A stretch of 11,605 nucleotides of DNA from a bacterium UBA3756 (GCA_002371695.1 DFGG01000022.1:1-11605); one strand, 5' to 3'; positions 1 to 6,521 are shown, counted from the stretch's first letter. Program-made: numbers and translations. The notes: a model not told the origin generated them from the sequence alone.

Positions 1-62
1 CCTTGAGCCATACCTTGTGCCATACCTTTCTCCATACCTTGAGCCATGCCCTTCTCCATGCC
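1..62 (-). repeat. 12-bp tandem repeats coding the C-terminal tail of the Rpn protein
   Basis: Five imperfect 12-bp units start at 3, 15, 27, 39 and 51. On the plus strand they read ttgagccatacc, ttgtgccatacc, tttctccatacc, ttgagccatgcc and cttctccatgcc. On the coding strand each gives a four-residue block GMAQ or GMEK, so copy-number changes keep the frame. The array continues beyond position 1, so the copy number is unknown. Confidence 0.9.
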
Positions 63-785
63 TTCCTTGTAGAAGCCTTCGAGGATGACACGCTCATCTA
101 CGATGGACATCATGAATTTCTCGTAGGCGTAGAGTTGCGCCTCACTCATGGCCGACTTCTCCACGATGCTCAACGCCTTGCGCGTTAGCTCGTTCTCCAA
201 CAATTCAGCAGGGGCCTCCTCGGTGTTCTCCCCTATCTCGGTGAGGAAGCGCAGCCACAGCACGGCCATCTTCTTCTCGGCGATGCTCTTCGGCTGGAAC
301 TTCGGCAGCTCGACGAACACGAACCGCAGGCCGTCGATGGTGCGCTCAGGGTGGGCCACGTTCAGCACGGCATAGTCGTGATAGAACTCCTCGGTGTCGG
401 GCTGGAAGTGGGTGTCGTTGATCAGGTTCAGAGAGAACACAGGCTCTATCAGCCGGTAGTTCTCACCCGTGCCCACCTGCTTCACCACGGCCTTGGAAGC
501 GTTGAGTAGCACACGCTTCTTGAAGTCGTCGTTCCAGTACATCTGCATCTCCACGATAAACCGCCTGCCACTTGAGTCGGTACAGTGCACGTCAACGATG
601 CTGTCCTTCTTGCGGGCTTGCTCCGGCACCAGTTCCGTCTGCTGATACTCCACGCTGACAATCGGATTGTCCTCGGCGATGGGCAACAGGGCATTGAGCA
701 GGCTCATCACCAGGTCCTTGTGTTCACCGAACACCAACTTAAAAGTCAGGTCAGCCTTCGGGTTCAGATACTTGCCATTCGCCAT
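1..785 (-). CDS. Rpn family recombination-promoting nuclease / putative PD-(D/E)XK transposase, 3' end outside the window
   Basis: The visible 261 residues match the Rpn/PDDEXK_2 family, related to YhgA-like transposases. E. coli Rpn proteins are DNA endonucleases that raise RecA-independent recombination; the role in Bacteroidota is not established. Seen in the sequence: an N-terminal family signature (NPKADLTFKLVFG, residues 8-20), then the nuclease core with D65 in IVDVHC and E79-x-Q81 in FIVEMQM, consistent with an active D...ExQ site. Residues 238-261 are a repetitive GMEKGMAQ-type tail, common in this family, which continues past the window edge. I chose the ATG at 785 because AAAGGAG lies 5 nt upstream and the family usually starts just before this point. 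In-frame ATGs at 824 and 830 would add 13-15 residues but lack such a site. The gene has its own promoter (854-885). Complete through the edge; no frameshift seen. Confidence 0.88.
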   Translation of the reverse strand, partial: MANGKYLNPKADLTFKLVFGEHKDLVMSLLNALLPIAEDNPIVSVEYQQTELVPEQARKKDSIVDVHCTDSSGRRFIVEMQMYWNDDFKKRVLLNASKAVVKQVGTGENYRLIEPVFSLNLINDTHFQPDTEEFYHDYAVLNVAHPERTIDGLRFVFVELPKFQPKSIAEKKMAVLWLRFLTEIGENTEEAPAELLENELTRKALSIVEKSAMSEAQLYAYEKFMMSIVDERVILEGFYKEGMEKGMAQGMEKGMAQGMAQ

Positions 786-790
786 CGTTT

Positions 791-797
791 CTCCTTT
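791..797 (-). promoter_or_regulatory. Ribosome binding site deciding the Rpn start
   Basis: AAAGGAG on the minus strand, 5 nt from the ATG at 785. It is the only good Shine-Dalgarno match near the candidate starts (785, 824, 830) and supports 785. Confidence 0.7.
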
Positions 798-853
798 CGT
801 TTTCTTGTTACTCAGTGAATCCATAGTCATTATGCTTTTAGGGTTTGACGCTG

Positions 854-885
854 CAAAGATAGACATTATTTCGCATATCTCCAAA
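854..885 (-). promoter_or_regulatory. Bacteroidota sigma-ABfr type promoter for the Rpn gene
   Basis: On the minus strand TTTG (885-882) is followed after 20 nt by TATCTTTG (861-854), matching the phylum -33 TTTG and -7 TAnnTTTG consensus. Transcription should start near 848, giving a leader of about 60 nt before the ATG at 785. The surroundings are AT-rich. Confidence 0.75.
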
Positions 886-984
886 TTTTGCACAAGAAAT
901 CTGAAAGTTTGGTAAAAAAGAAATGTGCTACGCCCTCGATAAACAGTTACACTCACGCGCACGTATATGAAAACGCAGAAACAA

Positions 985-1044
985 CCTACACTTCCTGCAC
1001 CTTAAACGAAGAAACTTAGGTGCAGGAAGTGCTGGAAGTGTAGG
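985..1044. repeat. Inverted repeat with GCAGGAAGTG/CTGGAAGTG units
   Basis: The left arm cacttcctgcacct (989-1002) pairs perfectly over 14 bp with aggtgcaggaagtg (1018-1031) around a 15-nt loop. A second copy of the unit, ctggaagtgtagg (1032-1044), lets 985-995 pair instead with 1034-1044 over 11 bp, so two folds compete. A further gtgcagga occurs at 1093-1100. No U-run follows on either strand, so it does not look like a terminator. Similar GTGCAGGAAGTGTAGG motifs are, from memory, common near mobile genes in Bacteroides and Prevotella, so it may be a remnant of one; that is inference. Confidence 0.7.
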
Positions 1045-1110
1045 ATAAAAAGGCGTTAAGCTACTATATATAGGCAGGATATAAAATGTAAAGTGCAGGA
1101 CAATTCGTCG

Positions 1111-1189
1111 CTATGGATGTACCGTACGATTCTACGGAGGCTCCATAGACAAAAAGGAAGGCTCCGCAGAACCATAGGGAGCCTCCGTA
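1111..1189. repeat. Nested inverted repeats built on TACGGAGGCTCC / CTATGG
   Basis: tacggaggctcc (1133-1144) is the exact reverse complement of ggagcctccgta (1178-1189), 12 bp with a 33-nt interior. ctatgga (1111-1117) is the reverse complement of tccatag (1142-1148), and ccatag recurs at 1172-1177. A related ggctccg sits at 1160-1166 and gtaccgtac at 1119-1127. The segment can therefore fold in several ways. It could be an intergenic repeat family, a small structured RNA or the end of an element; the sequence alone does not decide. Confidence 0.65.
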
Positions 1190-1278
1190 CAGAGGAAACA
1201 AGCCTATCTACAAAGCTTTGCGCGTCAGCATGTACATGAGACCACAGACTAAAAGCGTTCGTGTCACATCAGGACAGT

Positions 1279-1322
1279 GAAAAAGAAATGAGAAGCGAGG
1301 CCTTAGCCTTCGCTTCTCATTT
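1279..1322 (-). terminator. Rho-independent terminator of the rseC-rnf operon
   Basis: A 12-bp perfect stem (1286-1297 with 1311-1322, aaatgagaagcg / cgcttctcattt) extends through a one-base bulge into an AGGC/GCCT stem with a 4-nt loop. On the minus strand it is followed by CTTTTTC, and it lies 26 nt after the rnfA stop. The U-rich side fits termination of minus-strand transcripts; the plus-strand side is also T-containing but weaker. Confidence 0.88.
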
Positions 1323-1348
1323 TCTACTTATTCTAATAATATGGGGTA

Positions 1349-1951
1349 TCAGTCGAGACCGAAGAGGATCTTCAGACCACCGTCGACACCGGAGAAGCCC
1401 ATGAAAGCGAGGCTCAACAGACCAGCGGAGAGCATCACGATGGCCATGCCCTGCATGCCCTTAGGAATCTTCACCAGCTCCAGCTGCTCACGCATGCCGG
1501 CAAAGACGGTCAGTGCCAGTCCGAAGCCGATGGCTGTGGAGAAGGCATAGACCACGGACTGCAACAGATTGAAGTCCTTCTGGATGACGAGGATGGCCAC
1601 ACCCAGCACGGCGCAGTTGGTCGTAATCAGGGGCAGGAAGATGCCCAGTGCCTGATAGAGGGCGGGCGACACCTTCTTGAGGACGATCTCCACCATCTGC
1701 ACCAGCGAGGCGATGACGAGGATGAAGGCGATGGTCTGCAGATACTGCAGCCCAAAGGTATCGAGCACGTATTTCTGTACCAGCCAGGTGACGATGGTGG
1801 CCAGCGTCAGCACGAATGCCACTGCTGCCGACATGCCCAGCGAGGTGTCGATCTTCTTGGATACGCCAAGAAACGGACAGATGCCAAGGAACTGTGACAA
1901 CACGATGTTGTTCACGAAGATGGCACTAATGAAAATCAAAACGTATTCCAT
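1349..1951 (-). CDS. rnfA: Rnf complex membrane subunit RnfA
   Basis: RnfA (RsxA in E. coli, NqrE relative) is one of the two paralogous six-helix subunits forming the pseudo-symmetric membrane core of the Rnf ferredoxin:NAD+ oxidoreductase. The 200-residue length fits the family, and the N-terminus NNIVLSQFLGICPFLGVSKK is diagnostic of RnfA rather than RnfE. C25 (GICPFLG) and C113 (TTNCAVLG) sit where family members supply two ligands of the intramembrane iron-sulfur centre shared with RnfE; this assignment is from the known family. The protein is strongly hydrophobic along its length. It is the last gene of the operon, followed by a clear terminator. The gap to rnfE is 20 nt and contains repeats (1956-1983); no strong ribosome binding site precedes the ATG. 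Confidence 0.96.
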   Translation of the reverse strand: MEYVLIFISAIFVNNIVLSQFLGICPFLGVSKKIDTSLGMSAAVAFVLTLATIVTWLVQKYVLDTFGLQYLQTIAFILVIASLVQMVEIVLKKVSPALYQALGIFLPLITTNCAVLGVAILVIQKDFNLLQSVVYAFSTAIGFGLALTVFAGMREQLELVKIPKGMQGMAIVMLSAGLLSLAFMGFSGVDGGLKILFGLD

Positions 1952-1955
1952 AACT

Positions 1956-1983
1956 TCAATTCTTCAATTTTTCAATTCTTCAA
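1956..1983 (-). repeat. 12-bp direct repeat across the rnfE-rnfA junction
   Basis: ttgaagaattga occurs twice on the minus strand (1983-1972 and 1967-1956), separated by AAAA. The first copy contains the last codons and TGA stop of rnfE; the second ends 4 nt before the rnfA ATG. It therefore occupies the place where an rnfA ribosome binding site would be expected. Confidence 0.85.
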
Positions 1984-2553
1984 CTTGTTCACGATCGCAA
2001 TCAGGAAGCCCAGAGTGATGAAGGCACCCGGAGGCAGCACGAAGAGCAGGATGTTGTAGGTCTCGGGCAGCAGGGTCAGTCCAAAGACGGAGCCGGAGCC
2101 GAGGAGTTCACGGCAGATACCCAGCAGGGTCAGTCCGAGTGTGAAGCCCAGTCCGATACCAATACCATCGAAAAGCGAGTCGAGGGGCGAGTTCTTGGCT
2201 GCGAAGGCCTCTGCACGTCCGAGGATGATACAGTTGACCACAATCAGCGGGATGAAGAGGCCCAGGGCAGCATCAATATCAGGCAGGAAGGCCTTGATGA
2301 CCATCTGCAGCAGTGTCACGAAGGCTGCAATGACAACGATAAACACGGGGATGCGCACCTTATCGGGCGTGATCGACTTGAGGCATGAGATCACCACATT
2401 GGTGCAGATGAGCACAGCCATCGTGGCCAGACCCATCGACATGCCGTTGATGGCTGAGGTGGTGGTGGCCAGCGTGGGACACATACCGAGCATCAGGACG
2501 AACGTGGGGTTCTCCTTGATGATGCCATTCTTGATAATCTGTATTGCATTCAT
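1972..2553 (-). CDS. rnfE: Rnf complex membrane subunit RnfE
   Basis: RnfE (RsxE, NqrD relative) pairs with RnfA to form the membrane core that passes electrons across the bilayer and takes part in ion translocation. It has 193 residues, mostly hydrophobic helices. The N-terminal IIKENPTFVLMLGMCPTLA segment and the VNCIILGRAEAFA segment identify RnfE and distinguish it from RnfA. C25 and C108 are the expected iron ligands, complementing C25 and C113 of RnfA. Its own AAGGAGG site lies within the last codons of rnfG and only 3 nt separate the rnfG stop from the ATG, so translation is probably coupled. Nothing is missing or broken. Confidence 0.96.
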   Translation of the reverse strand: MNAIQIIKNGIIKENPTFVLMLGMCPTLATTTSAINGMSMGLATMAVLICTNVVISCLKSITPDKVRIPVFIVVIAAFVTLLQMVIKAFLPDIDAALGLFIPLIVVNCIILGRAEAFAAKNSPLDSLFDGIGIGLGFTLGLTLLGICRELLGSGSVFGLTLLPETYNILLFVLPPGAFITLGFLIAIVNKLKN

Positions 2554-2556
2554 ACG

Positions 2557-3189
2557 TTAATCCTCCTTATCTTCTTCTTTTTGGGTAGCACCAGTCTGAG
2601 CATCGACGGGTGTAGCCTTGTAAGCACTATACGCATTGTTGACGGCCAACAGGAAAGCACGGCTGGTGATGGTAGAGGCCGTGATGGCATCCACCTGTCC
2701 GCCATCCTTGGAGACAGTCAGCGGCTCCTTGGGATCCTTGCCGATGATATCGCCCTTCTCACCCTTCTGGAACCACTTGTCAGCTTTGGCACCGAGTCCC
2801 GGGGTCTCGGCATGCTCGAGCAACGTGTATCCTAAGATTTTACCCTCAGGATCGAAGCCCACGAGCACCTTCAGGTCGCCACCGAAGCCGCCAGTTGTAG
2901 ACTCCACAGCAGCACCGAGGTCCTGCTTCTGTGCATCCTGGATCTGATAGATGATATAGGTGAGCTCCTTACCCTTGGCATCGTTCTGACGGACAGTGTC
3001 GGTCTTGGCAACAGTGAGGTCGCTGACGCACATGACACTCTTGATACCGTCGGCAAGGGTCTTGGCCTTCTGCTCGTTGATGGGGCCTTCGGTGAGGTGA
3101 TTCACATAAGCGAGGATGGCACCCATAATGACTGCTACTCCTGTGAGTACCAGTACCATATTCGTTAAAGATGATTCTAACTTCTTCAT
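2557..3189 (-). CDS. rnfG: Rnf complex flavoprotein subunit RnfG
   Basis: RnfG (RsxG, NqrC relative) is anchored by one N-terminal helix (about residues 9-29) and carries an FMN covalently bound to a threonine outside the cytoplasmic membrane. Length, 210 residues. Family motifs seen: ETPGLGAKADKW (129-139) and the FMN-attachment segment VDAITASTITSRAF (166-179), where T173 should carry FMN. The core reads D-A-I-T-A-S-T, a departure from the usual Dxx(S/T)GAT. The hydrophilic, acidic C-terminal tail carries a second segment, DAQTGAT (196-202), that fits the consensus exactly. A strong AAAGGAGG site overlapping the rnfD stop sits 9 nt upstream of the ATG. FMN attachment would need an ApbE-type transferase, not encoded here. 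Confidence 0.95.
   Translation of the reverse strand: MKKLESSLTNMVLVLTGVAVIMGAILAYVNHLTEGPINEQKAKTLADGIKSVMCVSDLTVAKTDTVRQNDAKGKELTYIIYQIQDAQKQDLGAAVESTTGGFGGDLKVLVGFDPEGKILGYTLLEHAETPGLGAKADKWFQKGEKGDIIGKDPKEPLTVSKDGGQVDAITASTITSRAFLLAVNNAYSAYKATPVDAQTGATQKEEDKED
2562..2568 (-). promoter_or_regulatory. rnfE ribosome binding site inside rnfG
   Basis: AAGGAGG, 8 nt before the rnfE ATG, is formed by the Lys-Glu-Asp codons ending rnfG. Ribosomes finishing rnfG would pass directly over it, which favours coupled expression. Confidence 0.75.
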
Positions 3190-3198
3190 ACGTCTGGT

Positions 3199-3206
3199 CC
3201 TCCTTT
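3199..3206 (-). promoter_or_regulatory. rnfG ribosome binding site overlapping the rnfD stop
   Basis: AAAGGAGG, 9 nt before the rnfG ATG; its first two bases belong to the rnfD TAA stop. A near-perfect Shine-Dalgarno match, stronger than at rnfA, rnfB or rnfD. Confidence 0.75.
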
Positions 3207-4203
3207 AGTTCTTAGCAGGCACTTCACCGAAGCGCTTGGGTTTTACATAATTATTAATAAGCGGTGTAAACGCGTTCATAATCAGAATGGCGAACGACAT
3301 ACCCTCGGGATAGGCACCCCAGTTACGGATGACCACTGTCAGGAAACCGATAGCCACACCATAGATGATCTGCCCCTTCGGCGTCATCGGACTCGTCACG
3401 TAGTCAGTAGCCATAAAGATGGCACCTAGCATCAGACCACCGGAGAATATCACGCTGAGAGGATCAGCATAGACGGGATTGGCCAGATGGAGCAGGCCTG
3501 CGAATACAAAGACGGTGCAGATGATCGATACGGGGATGTGCCAGGTGATGATCTTCTTCCAGAGCATGTAGCAGAGGCCGATGATGAGGGCCAGTGCACA
3601 GATCTCACCCATGGCTCCAGCGCCGTCGGGATGATTGCCGATGAAGAGGTCGAGCGACGAAGGCAGCTGAGAGAGTACATCGGGATTACCGTCCTTGATG
3701 GCCTGCTTCATCAGTGCCAGAGGCGTAGCCCCCGTCTCGGCATCGAGATAGCTGCCCAGCTGGCCGACCTTGGGCCAGGTGGTCATCTGCGCAGGGAAGG
3801 CCACGAGCAGTGCTGCACGGCCTACGAGTGCAGGATTGAAGAGGTTGTTGCCCAAACCTCCGAACGGCATCTTGGCAAAACCAATGGCGAAGAGTGCGCC
3901 AAGGATAATGATCCAGATGGGGAGATTGGACGGCAGGTTGAACGCCAGGAGCAATCCCGTGAGAACTGCACTGCCATCCATGATGGTCAGGCGTTCCTGC
4001 TTCATGATATATTTGCTGATAGCCCACTCAAAGCAGACGCAGGCTGCCACACTCGTTGCCGTGACAATGACGGAGCCAAGGCCGAAAAAGTAGAACGAAA
4101 CGAGCAGCGCTGGCATCAGGGCAATGATCACGCCGTACATGTTGCGCTCTACGGTATCGGTACCGTGGGCGTGTGGTGATAGTGATACAATTAATTTTCC
4201 CAT
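3205..4203 (-). CDS. rnfD: Rnf complex flavoprotein membrane subunit RnfD
   Basis: RnfD (RsxD, NqrB relative) is a multi-helix membrane subunit with one covalent FMN, lying in the electron path and thought to form part of the ion channel. It has 332 residues, the usual size. Motifs seen: SPHAHGTDTVERNMYGVI near the N-terminus, FGGLGNNLFNPALVGRA (114-130), and the FMN-attachment site DAETGATPLA, where D154-A-E-T-G-A-T160 matches the ApbE target consensus exactly, with T160 as acceptor. The C-terminal half has the typical FMATDYVTSPMTPKGQ segment (263-278). The gap from rnfC is 30 nt and filled by a short tandem repeat; no clear ribosome binding site precedes the ATG. Confidence 0.96.
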   Translation of the reverse strand: MGKLIVSLSPHAHGTDTVERNMYGVIIALMPALLVSFYFFGLGSVIVTATSVAACVCFEWAISKYIMKQERLTIMDGSAVLTGLLLAFNLPSNLPIWIIILGALFAIGFAKMPFGGLGNNLFNPALVGRAALLVAFPAQMTTWPKVGQLGSYLDAETGATPLALMKQAIKDGNPDVLSQLPSSLDLFIGNHPDGAGAMGEICALALIIGLCYMLWKKIITWHIPVSIICTVFVFAGLLHLANPVYADPLSVIFSGGLMLGAIFMATDYVTSPMTPKGQIIYGVAIGFLTVVIRNWGAYPEGMSFAILIMNAFTPLINNYVKPKRFGEVPAKN

Positions 4204-4210
4204 TTTAATT

Positions 4211-4231
4211 CATTGAACATTGAATATTGAA
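4211..4231 (-). repeat. 7-bp tandem repeat between rnfC and rnfD
   Basis: Three contiguous heptamers read cattgaa, cattgaa, tattgaa on the plus strand (TTCAATG, TTCAATG, TTCAATA on the coding strand). They fill most of the 30-nt rnfC-rnfD gap, just upstream of the rnfD ATG, where a ribosome binding site would be expected. Confidence 0.85.
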
Positions 4232-4233
4232 CA

Positions 4234-5607
4234 TTATTTCTTGGCTGCGGCTGCGCGAGCTCGGATAATGCCCATAACCGTACTCTTACCCTGACGGATG
4301 TTGTCGAGCAACGGACGATGGGCAGGACACGTGAACTGACATGAGCCACACTCGATACAGCTGACGATGTCCTCACGCTCGGCACGTTCCCAGTTCTTCA
4401 CTTCAGAGATCTTTGCCAGCAGATAAGGCTCCAGGCCCATAGGACAGGCCCCCACACACTTGGCACAGCGGATACAGGGCTGTGGCTCCTTGCGGCGAGC
4501 CTCGTCGTCGGAGATGATGGTCACAGAGTTGGTTCCCTTACAGATGGGCACCTCGGTAGATGTGAGGGCCTTACCCATCATCGGGCCGCCGGCCAGCAGC
4601 TTGTTGTCGCCCTCGGGCATACCACCGCAGGCCTCAATCAGGTCCTTCATCGGGGTACCCATGCGAACGAGGAAGTTACCAGGATTCTGCAGACGCTTGC
4701 CCGTGACAGTGGTATAGCGCTCGAAGAGGGGCTTATGCTTCATGACAGCCTCGTAGACAGCGAAGGCCGTACCAACGTTCTGGACAATGGCACCCACATT
4801 CACTGGGATAGCTGGGGGTGCAGGCACCTGGCGACGGATGACGGCATCGACAAGCTGCTTCTCGCCACCCTGAGGATAGCGCTGCTTAAGGGGGACGACC
4901 TCGACCTGATACGGCGAGGTGCCGAACTTTTGGGCCGCCTTTTCAGTCAGCAGTTCGATGGCAGGCATCTTGTTGGTCTCGATACCGATATAGCCTTTCG
5001 TTACCTTTGCAGCCTTCATCAGCAGTTCCAGGCCAATGAGAATCTCATCGGGATGCTCCATCATCAGACGGAAGTCGGCAGTGATATAAGGCTCGCACTC
5101 CACGGCGTTGATGATCACGCACTCAGCCTTGGCCGTAGGCGGTGGGGTCAGTTTGATGAAGGTGGGGAAACAGGCACCACCCATACCGACGACGCCAGCA
5201 GCCTTCACACGGTTGATGATCTCCTCGGGAGTCAGTTCGGGATGGGCCTCAACGGTCTCGAGCTTGTCGGAGCGGTCGATGGACTCCTCCCACTCATCGC
5301 CTTCCACATTAATAATAATGACAGGCTTACGATAGCCAGTGGCATCGATAGCGGTATCGATCTTAAACACCGTACCACTGACAGCAGAGAAGATGGGAGC
5401 CGACACGAAGCCTCCGGCCTCAGCAATCATCGTGCCCACCTTCACCTTGTCGCCCTTCTGAACGACAGGTTTGGCAGGTGCGCCGATATGCTGGCTCAGG
5501 GGATAGATGGCCTGCTTGGGCAATGCTGCCACCTGAGTAGCGGCATCGTGGGTCAGTTTGTTCTCTGCGGGGTGTACACCACCTATTCTAAATGTTCTGA
5601 TATTCAT
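4234..5607 (-). CDS. rnfC: Rnf complex NADH-binding iron-sulfur subunit RnfC
   Basis: RnfC is the peripheral cytoplasmic subunit where NAD+/NADH and a non-covalent FMN bind, resembling complex I NuoF. It has 457 residues. An N-terminal biotinyl-lipoyl-like part (about 30-105) precedes the nucleotide-binding region with GVVGMGGACFP (138-148), NAVECEPYITAD (167-178) and RYPQGGEKQL (243-252). The C-terminus carries two [4Fe-4S] motifs: C378-C381-C384-C388 and C417-C420-C423-C427. It lacks the long Ala/Lys-rich C-terminal extension of enterobacterial RsxC and stops soon after the second cluster, as in most anaerobes. Its ATG overlaps the rnfB stop (ATGA, 5604-5607), with GAGGAGG 7 nt upstream, so it is translationally coupled to rnfB. 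Confidence 0.97.
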   Translation of the reverse strand: MNIRTFRIGGVHPAENKLTHDAATQVAALPKQAIYPLSQHIGAPAKPVVQKGDKVKVGTMIAEAGGFVSAPIFSAVSGTVFKIDTAIDATGYRKPVIIINVEGDEWEESIDRSDKLETVEAHPELTPEEIINRVKAAGVVGMGGACFPTFIKLTPPPTAKAECVIINAVECEPYITADFRLMMEHPDEILIGLELLMKAAKVTKGYIGIETNKMPAIELLTEKAAQKFGTSPYQVEVVPLKQRYPQGGEKQLVDAVIRRQVPAPPAIPVNVGAIVQNVGTAFAVYEAVMKHKPLFERYTTVTGKRLQNPGNFLVRMGTPMKDLIEACGGMPEGDNKLLAGGPMMGKALTSTEVPICKGTNSVTIISDDEARRKEPQPCIRCAKCVGACPMGLEPYLLAKISEVKNWERAEREDIVSCIECGSCQFTCPAHRPLLDNIRQGKSTVMGIIRARAAAAKK

Positions 5608-6521
5608 ACGGTTGCCTCCTCTTTTTCTTTGGGTTGTTGATTAGCCTGAGATGCCGGATTTTCCAGATTAGCCGTATTTTCCGGTTTGGGCTTGGGAGCA
5701 GGGAAATTCACGGCCACGATGGCGTGCTTCGGACAAACCTTCTCGCACTTGCGGCAGAGACGGCACTTCTGGAAGTCGATGTAAGCCAGATTGTTCTCGA
5801 CGGTGATAGCACCGAAGGCACACTCTTTCTCACATTTCCCACAGCCGATACAGCTGACCTGACAGGCCTTCATGGCAGCAGGACCTTTGTCCTTGTTGAC
5901 GCAGGAGACATACACTCTCCTACCCTTCGGGCCCTTCTTGCGAATCTCGATGACACCACGCGGACATGCCTTCGAACAGGCACCGCAGGCCACGCACTTC
6001 TCCTCGTCGACCTCGGCAATGCCCGTCTCGGGATTGATGCGGATGGCATCAAACTGACAGGCCTCCACACAGTCGCCACAGCCCAGACAGCCAAAGCCGC
6101 AAGCCGTTTCGCCAGCGCCACAGGCGTGCATGGCAGCGCAAGTGCGCAGACCAGCATACTCGGCAATCTTGGGACGATTTTCACAAGTGCCATTACATCT
6201 CACTACGGCCACCATCGGCTCGGAATTGGCAATCGCCATACCCAGCAGATCGGCCACCTTCCCCATGGTCTCAGCACCACCTACGGGACAGAGAAGTCCG
6301 TCGAGGCTTCCGGCATCGGCACCCTTGACAAGTGCATCAGCCATACCGCTACAGCCAGGGAATCCACATCCACCGCAATTGGCACCAGGCAACAGTTCGC
6401 CGACCTGTGCAATGCGGGGATCTTCATAGACAGCGAACTTCTTGGAGGCTGCAAAGAGTACGACGGCTGCCGTAAGACCAATGGCTCCAAGAACGATTAC
6501 TGCAATCAAGATGAAATCCAT
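5604..6521 (-). CDS. rnfB: Rnf complex ferredoxin-type subunit RnfB, long form
   Basis: RnfB receives electrons from reduced ferredoxin and relays them into the complex. One N-terminal helix (about 3-24) anchors it, followed by the Fe4S domain with C49, C52, C57 and C78 (ANCGGCGFPGC ... LCP). Four CxxCxxCxxxC motifs follow: C145/148/151/155, C176/179/182/186, C224/227/230/234 and C253/256/259/263. Extra cysteines C109, C113, C128, C134 and C141 may hold another centre, so at least five clusters are expected. At 305 residues it is far longer than E. coli RsxB (about 190), matching the long forms of strict anaerobes. The tail from about 274 is Pro/Glu/Lys/Asn-rich and probably disordered. It lies 33 nt after rseC, without a clear Shine-Dalgarno site. 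Confidence 0.96.
   Translation of the reverse strand: MDFILIAVIVLGAIGLTAAVVLFAASKKFAVYEDPRIAQVGELLPGANCGGCGFPGCSGMADALVKGADAGSLDGLLCPVGGAETMGKVADLLGMAIANSEPMVAVVRCNGTCENRPKIAEYAGLRTCAAMHACGAGETACGFGCLGCGDCVEACQFDAIRINPETGIAEVDEEKCVACGACSKACPRGVIEIRKKGPKGRRVYVSCVNKDKGPAAMKACQVSCIGCGKCEKECAFGAITVENNLAYIDFQKCRLCRKCEKVCPKHAIVAVNFPAPKPKPENTANLENPASQANQQPKEKEEATV
5615..5621 (-). promoter_or_regulatory. rnfC ribosome binding site inside rnfB
   Basis: GAGGAGG, 7 nt before the rnfC ATG, formed by the codons for the last residues of RnfB. With the ATGA overlap it indicates coupled translation and confirms the rnfC start. Confidence 0.75.

Larger units (their letters stand above)
786..1278. other. Gene-free spacer between the rnf terminator and the Rpn gene
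   Basis: I find no convincing coding region, tRNA or rRNA here on either strand; the short open frames lack a ribosome binding site and any recognisable protein signature. The spacer holds the Rpn promoter (854-885) and two repeat clusters (985-1044, 1111-1189). A purine/pyrimidine-alternating stretch lies around 952-967 (acgcgcacgtatat). I see nothing in 1190-1278 that I can name. Confidence 0.6.

Noticed and set aside
1..62. Regular repeats suggesting a CRISPR array
   Set aside because: Units are 12 bp, contiguous without spacers, and code for a periodic protein tail in frame.
786..830. Upstream in-frame ATGs at 824 and 830 as the Rpn start
   Set aside because: They lack a ribosome binding site, whereas the ATG at 785 has AAAGGAG at good spacing and gives the usual family N-terminus.
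985..1044. Hairpin as a rho-independent terminator
   Set aside because: Neither strand has a run of U after the stem; the strong terminator is at 1279-1322.
3487..4179. Plus-strand open frame of 230 codons opposite rnfD
   Set aside because: Antisense to a well-supported membrane protein gene; its highly charged translation is what the reverse of hydrophobic codons gives.
1349..6521. Na+-NQR operon instead of Rnf
   Set aside because: The six subunits include RnfB and RnfC with ferredoxin-type clusters; there is no NqrA or NqrF, and the gene order B-C-D-G-E-A is that of Rnf.
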